Shown here piece after piece: positions 44,101 through 51,744 of a DNA stretch of 64,000 nucleotides. This DNA comes from Marthasterias glacialis. Taxonomy: Eukaryota; Echinodermata; Asteroidea; Forcipulatida; Asteriidae. The stretch is taken from contig OU452225.1 in NCBI GenBank assembly GCA_911728455.2, positions 9,522,106 through 9,586,105 of the forward strand, written 5' to 3'. The position numbers and the translations under genes were made by a program. A model generated the notes under the pieces. That model saw only the letters and a program-made list of their open reading frames with translations. It ran no database searches and was not told the origin of the DNA. Every line of letters starts with the position of its first letter. Positions within the stretch are counted from its first letter, which is position 1.

Positions 44101-45678
44101 ATTTGTAAGAGATGGTCACAAAAATAAAAGGGGCTGTGTCGTCATGATTATAGCAGGCCTGTGACTTTGCACGGAAAAATAAACTCTCATTGTTTACGTT
44201 CGTCTTTCAGGACAGAATGTAATAGGAAGAAATAAGAGTGCTGAAGAGGTCAAACTAAGCATGCTGAAGGTCTTAAAAGAAACAGCGGTGAGTTGAAAAC
44301 TTTGCTGAATCTTTACAGATTATTTGTTTTAATTGTATTAATTTAATTGATACTGTTCCAGATTGTTTGAGATGTTTCAATGGTTTTTCCCCAGAGTATT
44401 CTAAATTGCTGTCAAATTGTTCCAAAGTGTTCGAAATTATTTCAAGTTGTTCCAGTTTTGTTTCATTGTTTCATTGTTAGCCAATTTGCTTAATTTGTTT
44501 CGAATACTATTACATTTAGACTCGGTTGCGGTTTCAAATTGTTAATCAATTCTGCTCCTCGGTTTAGTTTGTCTCAAATTCTGTCAGTTATTAGAGGAAG
44601 TTTAACTGGTCAATAATGTTTCATGAATATTGCCTCCATTTAACATGTTTAATTGATCTCTTGCAGCAGTAGGAACGACTGAGACTGAAGGAGAAGCCCA
44701 GAGAGAGAGAGAGAGAGAGAGAGACAGTGTAAGACGTCTTTTCATCGAGGACAAGATTTCCCCTTCTTCTTGATCACGGATCATCTGGTTTGACAGAAAG
44801 ACAGAGAGACTGAGATGTTCTGAAGGCGACTAAAGGTAAGAATAAGCGGTCGGATCGTGACATCAGACTTACGGTAATGCCTGCTGCTCTGTTTTTGTTT
44901 ACAGGATAACAAGTGGACAGAATGAAATGGAAGGACTGAAACATGGTAGCCCTGCCTGATGTTAAGCACCAGTTGTCCCTCCAGCAGAGACTGACAGTCA
45001 AGAGGAGTACAATTTTGCTGAGTGCGTGTGAGTTTAGGCACATAGAAAGTTTTGGATCCAGACGGAAGACCCAGAGTGAAAGTAAAATCAAGGTAAGTTC
45101 AGTTAGTGCTTTCTTTGGCATTCTGTGGAGAGAATTCCTGATGAAGAAGTCTTCAGCTACAGAAGTCTGCCAAGACCTGTCTACAACAACATCCTGACAA
45201 CACGCTGCTATGAGCTGGCCTCTAAGTAATTATGCACACTGCTGCCGGGCATGCAGTGGTTGAGTCACCACAGCGCACGCGTGGAGGTTATTGATAGCTT
45301 CCCATCCCAGCTGGTTGCCTGAATGACCTTTGTGTTTCCTCATTCAACCGACTGTGCACATTAACTGTGCACTGTACGCAGCCGCTGTAGAAGGAAATGC
45401 ATATTCTATGCAATATAGGCGTAATGTAACACATATTTTAACATAAAAGGTACTATTTTACCATTTCAAAAGCTCCTAATGGAATTATTTAAACAGTATT
45501 TATTAAGAGGACATCCTGTTGAGTAGTTTGAACTAAAAAATTGTGAAGGAATAGTATTCAGAGTTGTTAGAAAGGCTGTTTGTATTTTGTAGAGACGGAG
45601 GCATGATTTGGCTAACTCTAAGCTGAGTACAGTATAAATTCAGGAGGTGTTAGATAGTTAATCGTGCTAGCTTCGGCT

Positions 45679-45720
<42 letters not shown>

Positions 45721-46172
45721 GGCCCCTGCGCAAGGATGACACGCAAAATCGTGAAGCGTTCCATATTTTTTCATAGTTTTAGACTTTCTGACACTTTTGG
45801 TATCTTGGTGTATCTGTTGGAGAAGTTTGGGCCACGTGCAGACTCGGTAAAACCAATCTTATCTCAGATTTGTTGTTTGTTTGAGAACATCAGTTGACCT
45901 TTAAGGTCCCTGACGCCACATCACGTGACTTTGATGGGGGTCAGGTGGTGAGGGAGGCACATTCATCAGTTTGCACCAGAACCCCCCACCTTAAGCGCCA
46001 CCGTAACGGAAAAGTGAGTTTCAGAAGTAGGCCCCCTAAAAAGTGCGAAGAAATTTCTATACAGAATTTTAAAAAGGGGTTGATTTCCTGTTCCATGGAA
46101 GTCGTGCCTGGCTCCACGTACTACTAGGGGGCTATGGAGTGCCTAAGTCCCTCAGGGGACCCCCCCCCCCCC

Positions 46173-46206
<34 letters not shown>

Positions 46207-49200
46207 ATATATTTTTTTTTTTTTTTTAGCAGCTTGATTTCTTTTTATATTTTTTAAAAACAAACAATAATAAGATTGTCCTTAGATAGAACGCCCTACA
46301 TATATGACAGGAGCTCAAGGCGCTGGTTTTATTTTATGTGTTTTATTGAATAAATTCCTTACGTAATGCGTGGTTGAATCATTAATGTTGGACATCGCGC
46401 ATGACACATCTCTAATTAGTATTATTTCACTTTGTGTTGTTGACTCTTGATCGAATAAAGTGATAGTCAGAAGAACAGTCAGAAAAAACACTAGATGGTC
46501 ACGAAGTACCTCTACAGTAAAAACACCTTGAATTTTGGACGCGGAGTGAGATAGAGTCGGAGAGTAGGATTTGATGCTGTGAATCCAATGCAGTAGCACT
46601 GCATACGTATTTTGTCTCTTACACTTTAACCACGTAATATTATTATGATTGCATGTACATGTATATGTATATTAATTGTCATTGTTGAAATAAAATGAAG
46701 CTGACTTCCTGTGCGGACTTTGTGTCTTTATTGAGATCAAACGTGACAATTGTTGTAATACTTTTAATAGAAATATTTACAGAGCTCCTGGTACAAGTAC
46801 ATCTAACTGATGAGTTTCAAAGTTTTTTTTTTTTTTATTACTGCCTGAACAAAATCACGTATGTGAAAAAAGCTGTTACACAATGGGAGACTTCAACTTT
46901 TGAACACGTTCTGTTCTTATGGTCTACGCTCATTGATAGACAAACCCACTCGTATCACTCCCCACTAGTTCACTCTCATTGACGACATCCTGACAATGGC
47001 ACTATAATATTTCTACTGTTGGTATACTCACGGAGGAAGGAATACTTTATGCTGACATTTCTGATCATCTTCCTCTTGTTCATATCACCCCTGACTGTTT
47101 TACTCGTCGCCAACCCACTCCCAACACCTCGTTGTGTGCCCGGTAAAAGGGTTTGAGGCCTTACGCCCTTTTACCGGGCACATAAAGTAGTTCGTCCCAG
47201 TAATAAAAGGACGTAAGCAACAAAATGGCTCCTGACATAAAACTATGTCATTTTTGTTGGGTTTTTTTTGCTAGAATTACCCTGAAGACATGTTTCCACA
47301 TTCCCCATGCAGAATTTAACCTTTCTATAATGACGTTTGCTTGGCAACATGTTTACCAAACTTTCCCGCTCATAATTCTTGAAGCACAAATGTTAACATA
47401 AATTGCTTACGTCCTTTTACCGGGAACTTTCCCTTACGTCCTTTTACCGGGCACACGACGACCTATTCCACCACGGACATCAATTACACTACTCTTCAAT
47501 CCTTTTTTTGCAGATATTCAGGGATGTCTCGGGGCATTCTCAAGTCTTGCAACTGTAAACACGGGCTTTACAAACGATTCTTGCATAACCCAATAATGGC
47601 CAACGGACAAACATACAAGACATTTCGTAATCCTAAGGTAATTCGTGTGGCCAAAAAAGAATCATTATGCAAGCAGACTCTCCGCGATCAGAAACAACAT
47701 CAAAAGTACTTGGCGAGAGATCAGTGGTATCCTTGGTAAGAACCATCCTGGTGAGAACAAGAAGGATGTTCTGCCTGAAAACTTCATCATCAGTGGCCAG
47801 CAGGTTTGTCCAATCCACCCGACATTGCCGTCACTTTTAATGATTATTTCTCTAACATTGGGTCCACACTTGCCAGCAAGATCCCCCTACACACTTCACG
47901 GACTATCTTCACAACTCGAACAACTCATCTCTTTACCTTGCACCAACATACTCTACTGAAGTTATACTGCGATTGTTCGAGATCTCAAAAGTATCAAGCA
48001 TTAAACCACAGGGGAAACTGACTCGATATAATTTTTAATCAATTTTGGGGTGAACAAAGAAAAATTGACTGGAGCGGGATTTGAACCCGAGACCACCGGC
48101 TTTACGTACCGAAAAAGTGGTACCTGTACACTGTACTTGTATATTGGATTTGATGCAGTGCATTCATCGGTGGTGAAGTCTTCTATTTCATTTATCTCGC
48201 AGCCACGGGCTCACATCTTTAACCTCTCTCTTCTTACTGAATCGGTTCCTTCCTATCTTAAAATTGCGAAAGTCACTCATGTCTTTAAGAATGGTGATCG
48301 CCGTGACTTCTATCGTCCTATCTCTGTTCTTCCTTGCTTCTCAAAACAAATCTTAGAAAAGCTTCTCTAAAAGCGACTGTTCAAATTTCTCTCTCAGTTT
48401 CCTCTCCTATATGATCAGCAGTTTGGTTTTCGGAGTACTCTACTGAAATAGCCTTGATCCAAATTGATGCTACTCTTTCTAATTCTCTGATGTCTGACAA
48501 ATTGTCTTCTATATTTGTATATTTATTGATCTATCGAAGGCCCTCAACACCATCAATCACATCATTCTCCTTTTCTAAACTTGAGCATTATGGAGCCAGA
48601 TTGCATCGCTCGCCAGTGGTGTGCTGACTACCTCAATAACAGGAAAACAGTTCACCACATGAAGCAATGTCATTCTTCCCTTAAGACGATTCATCAAGGC
48701 GTGCCTCAGGGTTCTATTCACGGTCTTCTTTTCCTTTTATATGTTAATGATCTTCACTGCTCTACTGACTCCTTGTCATTTATTTTTTCCACCGATGACA
48801 CTTTTCCCCATCCAGACTTTGCTTCTTTGATCGTATTCTGAGTTTACAAAAGTTTCTTTTTGGTTACAGCAAACAAACAAACTCTCAACTCTACAACAAA
48901 ATACGTGGTCTTCAGCAGCAGATTTTTTCCCCCTCGACAGGTACTCCAATCATACGTCCTTCTCCCGAGCCCACTTGATGAGACGTTCACCACAACAGCC
49001 AGAAGATCATTGTCATTGTACTTTGTTTCCAGCAATATTATTCTGCCAAAATAAACTGTTGCGTTGCCGGGCCTGTACATTCAATAGTGTGCCTGTAAAT
49101 TACGAGTGGGAAGGTTGATCTTCGAGAGTAGTTTTGCTCTACTTTGTTCTTTATTGCACACACTACCAGTTCTTTTCACAAACACCAGAAACATATTTTG

Positions 49201-50522
49201 GGGATACACATAAACGGTAATGTAAGGATGGTTGTCATTTCAAGGCTCACTACCATGTCTCAGTAAAAACACACTACACGCATTCTTAGGCAATGACCTC
49301 GAGATCTGCAGCACAGACCAGAAAATCACCCGGTGACCAGCTAACCGTATCTGAAGTTATGTAACTCTTTTGAGTTATTTCTGTGTGATATTATTTCTAA
49401 ATCAAATCAAGGCCTCGACCACAGTCAAATCTCTAATTGGCTCCCTAAGTTGATTACTCTTCACTCTCGACTGCTCTTGCCTAATATAGGGCAAGTGACT
49501 CGGCTCTAATTACCTACGATAAGGTAGGTCCAGTACATCTGTGCATGTATATGACATTTGCACTGTCACAATTGTCGTCAATAAATAAAATTAGACCCGT
49601 TGAGCGCAATCTTGACACTTGCGCAAATGTATTGTACTCTACCCTGACTTGATTATGATATGAATGGATGCATTCATATGATAATCAAGTCAGGGCAGAG
49701 TACAATAAATTTGCGCAAGTCCATTCACGTAATAATCAAGCCAGGGTAGAATACAATAAATTTGCGCAAGTGTCAAGATTGCGCTCGACAGGCCCATACT
49801 TTAAGTGCTCATTGTTCCACTTCGCTTATACACGCTCAAGATTTTAGTAAACAGTCAATTTTATCAACTAGAGGAACCAGTGGCGCAGCCAACATCTTTG
49901 TTGCAGGTGGGCAAAGGGGTGGGGGCACATATATTTGAAAAGGGGAACATTTCAGTTAAAATTGACCGATAATTGCAGATTTCACGGTGCCCAGAGGCTA
50001 AGTGGGGAATCAAGATGCTCCACAGGGGAGGGGGAAAGATGCCCCCACCTTGGCTATGCAACTGAGAGAAACTGAAGCTGCATTTACAATTAGACCGTAC
50101 TGCAAGACCTTGTACAGTTTCTAGATTGTTGTCCTCTCACCCAGTCCGCGTAGTCTCTCTCATCTTTAGAATCTACTTGCCCATGACAAATGGATACAGA
50201 TGACCTAGGTCAGGGTCATGTCTCATATGTCTAACCCGTTTCTCAAATTGAAATCAAAGTGGTAAAAACCATGATTGACTTACCCGAGTTTGTCTAAAAG
50301 CCCACGACCTATTCCAGTACGGGATGCAGGTATGTTTCGCCTTCTTGTAGGATCCGAGAGGCTTAGCCGCCTACCCTTGCTGTCCCTCCCTCCGCCTTGC
50401 TGCTGCCGTAGCTTGACAGCCGGCTCAGGAGCTGCTGTCTTGGATCTTGCTTCGCCGGTCAGGGAGGTCGAGCGCTTTCTACGGAAAAATCTGTCGAAGA
50501 ATAGTTGGCCATTTCCTGCCAT
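34419..50522 (-). CDS. PP2C-like (PPM family) phosphatase-domain protein, 6 exons
   Basis: Exons on the minus strand: 50522-50284, 42137-41905, 38529-38437, 37040-36850, 36193-35989, 35158-34419. Every border is GT/AG and the phases (2,1,1,0,1) agree, giving 566 residues. The N-terminal 80 residues are basic ([14 protein letters not shown]). The PPM fold is marked by [11 protein letters not shown] (Asp211), VVTVGDS (Asp303), [14 protein letters not shown] (Asp369) and LDHATVV (Asp about 506), which supply the metal-binding aspartates in the expected order. The overall layout resembles the metazoan 'PP2C-like domain-containing protein CG9801' group. A Mn/Mg-dependent Ser/Thr phosphatase activity is likely but the substrate is unknown. 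The short C-terminal tail after residue 520 is Ser/Pro/Gln-rich. The gene spans 16 kb because of large introns. Start chosen: ATG at 50522, the first in the frame with good fit. Confidence 0.85.
35791..35909. repeat. 18-bp inverted repeat with CGCCATTTTGGGAGTCAA arms
   Basis: The arm at 35791-35808 is perfectly mirrored at 35892-35909, with an 83-bp spacer. It lies within phosphatase intron 5. The arm contains CGCCATTTTG, which resembles the YY1 core. Confidence 0.8.
36340..36730. mobile_element. MITE (AATTTCATAGAGCTGCTTAAGC family) split by a hAT-like MITE
   Basis: The left part (GCATAGAGCTGCTTAGGCATAAGC...ACCATGTCACCCGTACC) and right part (CATTGTGACTGGTATCCTGCTC...GAGCTACGAAATTAGGCCC) form one copy of the family seen at 7845. 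Between them lies the 200-bp element at 36448-36647. Confidence 0.75.
36448..36647. mobile_element. hAT-like MITE nested inside another MITE
   Basis: The termini are CAGCGGCGTATAGCC and GGCTACGTCGCTG. The flanking octamers CCCGTACC and CACGTACC differ at one base and so represent an 8-bp target duplication. The interior is G-tract-rich and non-coding. Confidence 0.8.
37335..37655. repeat. Minisatellite of about 30 bp in phosphatase intron 3
   Basis: The unit, approximately CACATTGAACGTGACAAAGATTGCCCTGT, is repeated about ten times with substitutions (CACGTTGGACGTG..). The array ends about 300 bp upstream of exon 4 in transcript direction. It does not encode a plausible protein. Confidence 0.85.
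38719..38790 (-). tRNA. tRNA-Ala (anticodon CGC)
   Basis: The complement reads GGGGATGTAGCTCAGTGG..., folding into a full cloverleaf: acceptor GGGGATG/CATCTCC, D-arm GCTC..GAGC, anticodon stem CACGC/GCGTG with loop TTCGCAT (anticodon CGC), and T-arm CCGGG/CCCGG with loop TTCAATC. There is no intron. The A box (TAGCTCAGTGG) and B box (GGTTCAATCC) are intact, and an A run on the plus strand (38710-38714) gives the T5 Pol III terminator. It lies inside intron 2 of the phosphatase gene on the same strand. Confidence 0.96.
39671..39739. repeat. Perfect 33-bp palindrome with 3-bp spacer
   Basis: The arm 39671-39703 (AGCTCTATGGTAGGCCAAAG...) is exactly mirrored at 39707-39739 across ATG. No mismatch is present. 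It is located in intron 2 of the phosphatase gene, with no terminal duplication recognised. Confidence 0.92.
42640..42912 (-). repeat. Dispersed repeat 'TGGCAGGCGAGAT', copy C
   Basis: Read on the minus strand it gives TTTTCTGGCAGGCGAGATGC, AAAAGTTGATAAAAATCTTACAGTGCAATC, GCTGTGTACAAACCGTGCCTGCAGGAAGTCCAG and TGGCTCTTTTGTAAACATGTAAT, in the same order as copies A and B. Confidence 0.7.
43467..45092 (+). ncRNA. Putative spliced transcript (coding status unknown), 5 exons
   Basis: Five segments on + have good borders: 43467-43546 (TTTCAG|..GG|GTAAGA), 43621-43655 (CTTTCAG|..|GTGAGT), 44211-44287 (CTTTCAG|..|GTGAGT), 44667-44835 (CTTGCAG|..|GTAAGA), 44905-45092 (TTTACAG|..AAG|GTAAGT). Joined, exons 1-3 keep one frame open (including [17 protein letters not shown]) that stops at the TAG just inside exon 4, but no ATG precedes it in exon 1 and a TAG sits at its start. 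Exons 4-5 carry stops in most frames. The introns after exons 2 and 3 are similar to each other (GTGAGTT..AA, ATTAATTTGTTTCAGATTG), suggesting an exon-intron duplication. This could be a long non-coding RNA or part of an unrecognised gene. It lies antisense inside phosphatase intron 1. Confidence 0.4.
44125..44200 (+). mobile_element. Partial copy of the TTAA-type MITE
   Basis: AAAGGGGCTGTGTCGTCATG at 44128 matches the left end of the element at 23777-24014, then similarity fades after about 70 bp. No right end is found. Confidence 0.5.
45633..45640 (+). promoter_or_regulatory. TATA box of the U6 gene
   Basis: TATAAATT sits at -31 to -24 relative to the U6 first base (45664), the standard position for a Pol III type 3 promoter. 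A proximal sequence element is expected about 25-30 bp further upstream, but its sequence is lineage-specific and I cannot assign it with confidence. Confidence 0.7.
45664..45770 (+). ncRNA. RNU6: U6 spliceosomal snRNA
   Basis: The sequence runs from GTGCTAGCTTCGGCTGCACA to GTTCCATATTTTT and agrees with metazoan U6 at nearly every base. The ACAGAGA box (ATACAGAGAAGATTAGC) and the catalytic AGC triad are intact. The 5' stem-loop differs only by compensating changes (GCTAGC / GGCTGC). A T run ends it, as Pol III requires. Together with a properly placed TATA box this looks like an active gene and not a pseudogene. It lies in phosphatase intron 1, opposite to that gene. Confidence 0.96.
46150..46232. 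repeat. C-A-T homopolymer tract
   Basis: A run of about 14 C is followed by about 32 A, then, after a short AT stretch, about 18 T. It is low-complexity sequence and may contain assembly length errors. Confidence 0.9.
47134..47456. mobile_element. MITE inserted in the dead LINE
   Basis: The ends GTGTGCCCGGTAAAAGG and CCTTTTACCGGGCACAC are perfect 17-bp inverted repeats. A further subterminal inverted copy occurs near 47170 and direct ones near 47415. LINE-like sequence resumes on both sides, so the insertion is younger than the LINE. It is 323 bp and non-coding. Confidence 0.85.
48020..48125 (-). mobile_element. tRNA-derived SINE fragment, copy 2
   Basis: The minus strand reads GGTACGTAAAGCCGGTGGTCTCGGGTTCAAATCCCGC and then TCCAGTCAATTTTTC. 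That is an intact T-arm with B box (GGTTCAAATCC) and a SINE-type tail. The 5' half is absent. It sits inside the LINE region, between its linker and RT fragments. Confidence 0.6.
49599..49790. mobile_element. Fold-back element with GAGCGCAATCTTGACACTTG arms
   Basis: GAGCGCAATCTTGACACTTG at 49602 and CAAGTGTCAAGATTGCGCTC at about 49767-49786 are perfect mirrors. The inner part (TTGTACTCTACCCTGACTTGATTAT) appears twice more in inverted form. No coding frame is present. Confidence 0.85.
49878..50064. mobile_element. hAT-like MITE with 8-bp target duplication
   Basis: The termini are CAGTGGCGCAGCC and GGCTATGCAACTG. The flanking octamers AGAGGAAC and AGAGAAAC match at seven of eight bases. The interior is G-rich and shared in part with the element ending at 29487. 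Confidence 0.8.
50284..50522 (-). CDS. Phosphatase gene first coding exon
   Basis: It begins ATGGCAGGAAATGGC and ends CTCGG|GTAAGT, in phase 2. The encoded 79 residues are basic and Ser/Gln-rich and do not belong to the PPM fold. They are joined to the rest of the gene by phase and by the continuous pattern [19 protein letters not shown] across the junction with exon 2. An 8.1-kb intron follows, so transcript data are desirable for this join. Confidence 0.7.
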
Positions 50523-50699
50523 TTTCCGTTCAGATGGGACTGTGACAGAGCTACACTGTTCAAATGTAAAAACGGATGTTTGCGAACAATTACGATCTGT
50601 ATGTCTTTGTTATACAGTTGTGAAATTCAGCTGCAGGATTTCCCCATTTCCCCCCTGGTGGAACCTATGAGGTCATGATTGTAAAATTAAATCAAAAAT

Positions 50700-51530
50700 A
50701 CTACAACATCCAAGTTGTACCCAAATGAACGGTGTGTAGAATGTTGCTTCAGTAATCTGTGGATCGTTGCAATCACCCACTGCGGTATTTACAAGGTGGC
50801 GTACTATTCCTTCACCCTCTCTCAGAACCCTTGCCCCCAACTTTGCCCACACCCTCTTGAGATCGACACAAAAAATAGGCAAATGAAATGTTCCTCATAT
50901 CAAGTCCCCGCTTGGTTGTACCCCATCCCACCTATAGTTTCGCAACTGGTTTCATCTACATTGTGTATACAGTTTCGTCTAATAGTTTCACCGCTAATTT
51001 CGTCTATAAAACAGTTTCACCACTGTATACTGTTTCTCAGACGTCCACGTCATTCTCAGACAACCGAAACATTTTCAACACAATTCTGTCTGCTTTTTGT
51101 TGTTAGCACGAGTTCATGTACCCACATACACAACGTGAAACAAGTCCCCTTTCTCATTGCGAGAGCTACCCGACGGCTATTTTTCCCCGAAAAGCCTAGT
51201 GTGATCTTTAAAGCCGACAGAATAGTGTCCAACATTATGCCATATCCTGACTCGACAGCAAATCTGGTTTTCAGCGCACCATTCATTTGGATTAAAACAT
51301 GTTTTGGTTTCCGCGTTACGAGTGTAGTTATAATTGTTATGTACACTTTCTTTTTTTTCTAAATCATTGCCAGCTTGTCTTTGCTTCTCATGTATGCCCG
51401 TCCCTTCCACATTTTTCTCTCGTGTGTGAGTCGTTCCCATTCTATTTTAACACCCCATCTATGTAACGAACCTCATGTCCCAATATTTGTACTTGTCTTA
51501 ATTTATTCTGCGTATTGAAGTATTTAGCAG
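50700..51530. other. Upstream flank of the phosphatase gene
   Basis: The promoter of the minus-strand phosphatase gene should lie just above 50522. A 215-residue open frame at 50715-51362 (+) shows no recognised domain and its composition looks like non-coding DNA, so I do not call it a gene. Confidence 0.35.
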
Positions 51531-51536
51531 CGTCTA

Positions 51537-51739
51537 CAGCGGGGTAGCCACGGGGGGCATGGGGCCACATGCCCTGCTCATAGCCAGTGCCCTCCCCCAT
51601 GGTGCCCCCGTGAAAAAAAAGCAGTTAGATAGGCCTGCGTCTGCGTGGAATTAATTGATTAAAACACACGACCCCAACAGCAATGGCCCCACCCCCTGTC
51701 CCCAACCTTTCCCGTGACAAAATCCTGGCTACGCCGCTC
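51537..51739. mobile_element. hAT-like MITE, mutated ends
   Basis: It starts CAGCGGGGTAGCC and ends TGGCTACGCCGCT, the inverted ends of the family. The interior is rich in GGGGGCA/TGCCCC tracts. A clear target duplication is not visible. Confidence 0.65.
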
Positions 51740-51744
51740 GTATG

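Larger units (their letters stand above)
46900..48841 (+). pseudogene. Decayed LINE (non-LTR retrotransposon) ORF2
   Basis: Fragments in shifting frames follow the order of a non-LTR ORF2. The endonuclease end is near 46920-47100 ([10 protein letters not shown].., [10 protein letters not shown]). The linker follows at 47524-47890 ([53 protein letters not shown]). The reverse transcriptase covers 48240-48830 ([56 protein letters not shown] in place of FADDT). Frameshifts, stops and a nested 323-bp insertion make it inactive. The RT motifs look closest to the CR1/L2/Jockey type of clade. It lies in phosphatase intron 1, opposite orientation. Confidence 0.8.

Noticed and set aside
44695-44725. 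GA dinucleotide run as a regulatory GAGA element
   Set aside because: It is a simple microsatellite within a candidate exon, and nothing else suggests a regulatory role.
50715-51362. 215-residue plus-strand open frame
   Set aside because: It shows no recognisable domain, signal peptide or homology pattern. Cysteine- and serine-rich composition with many short hydrophobic patches looks like chance in AT-rich DNA.
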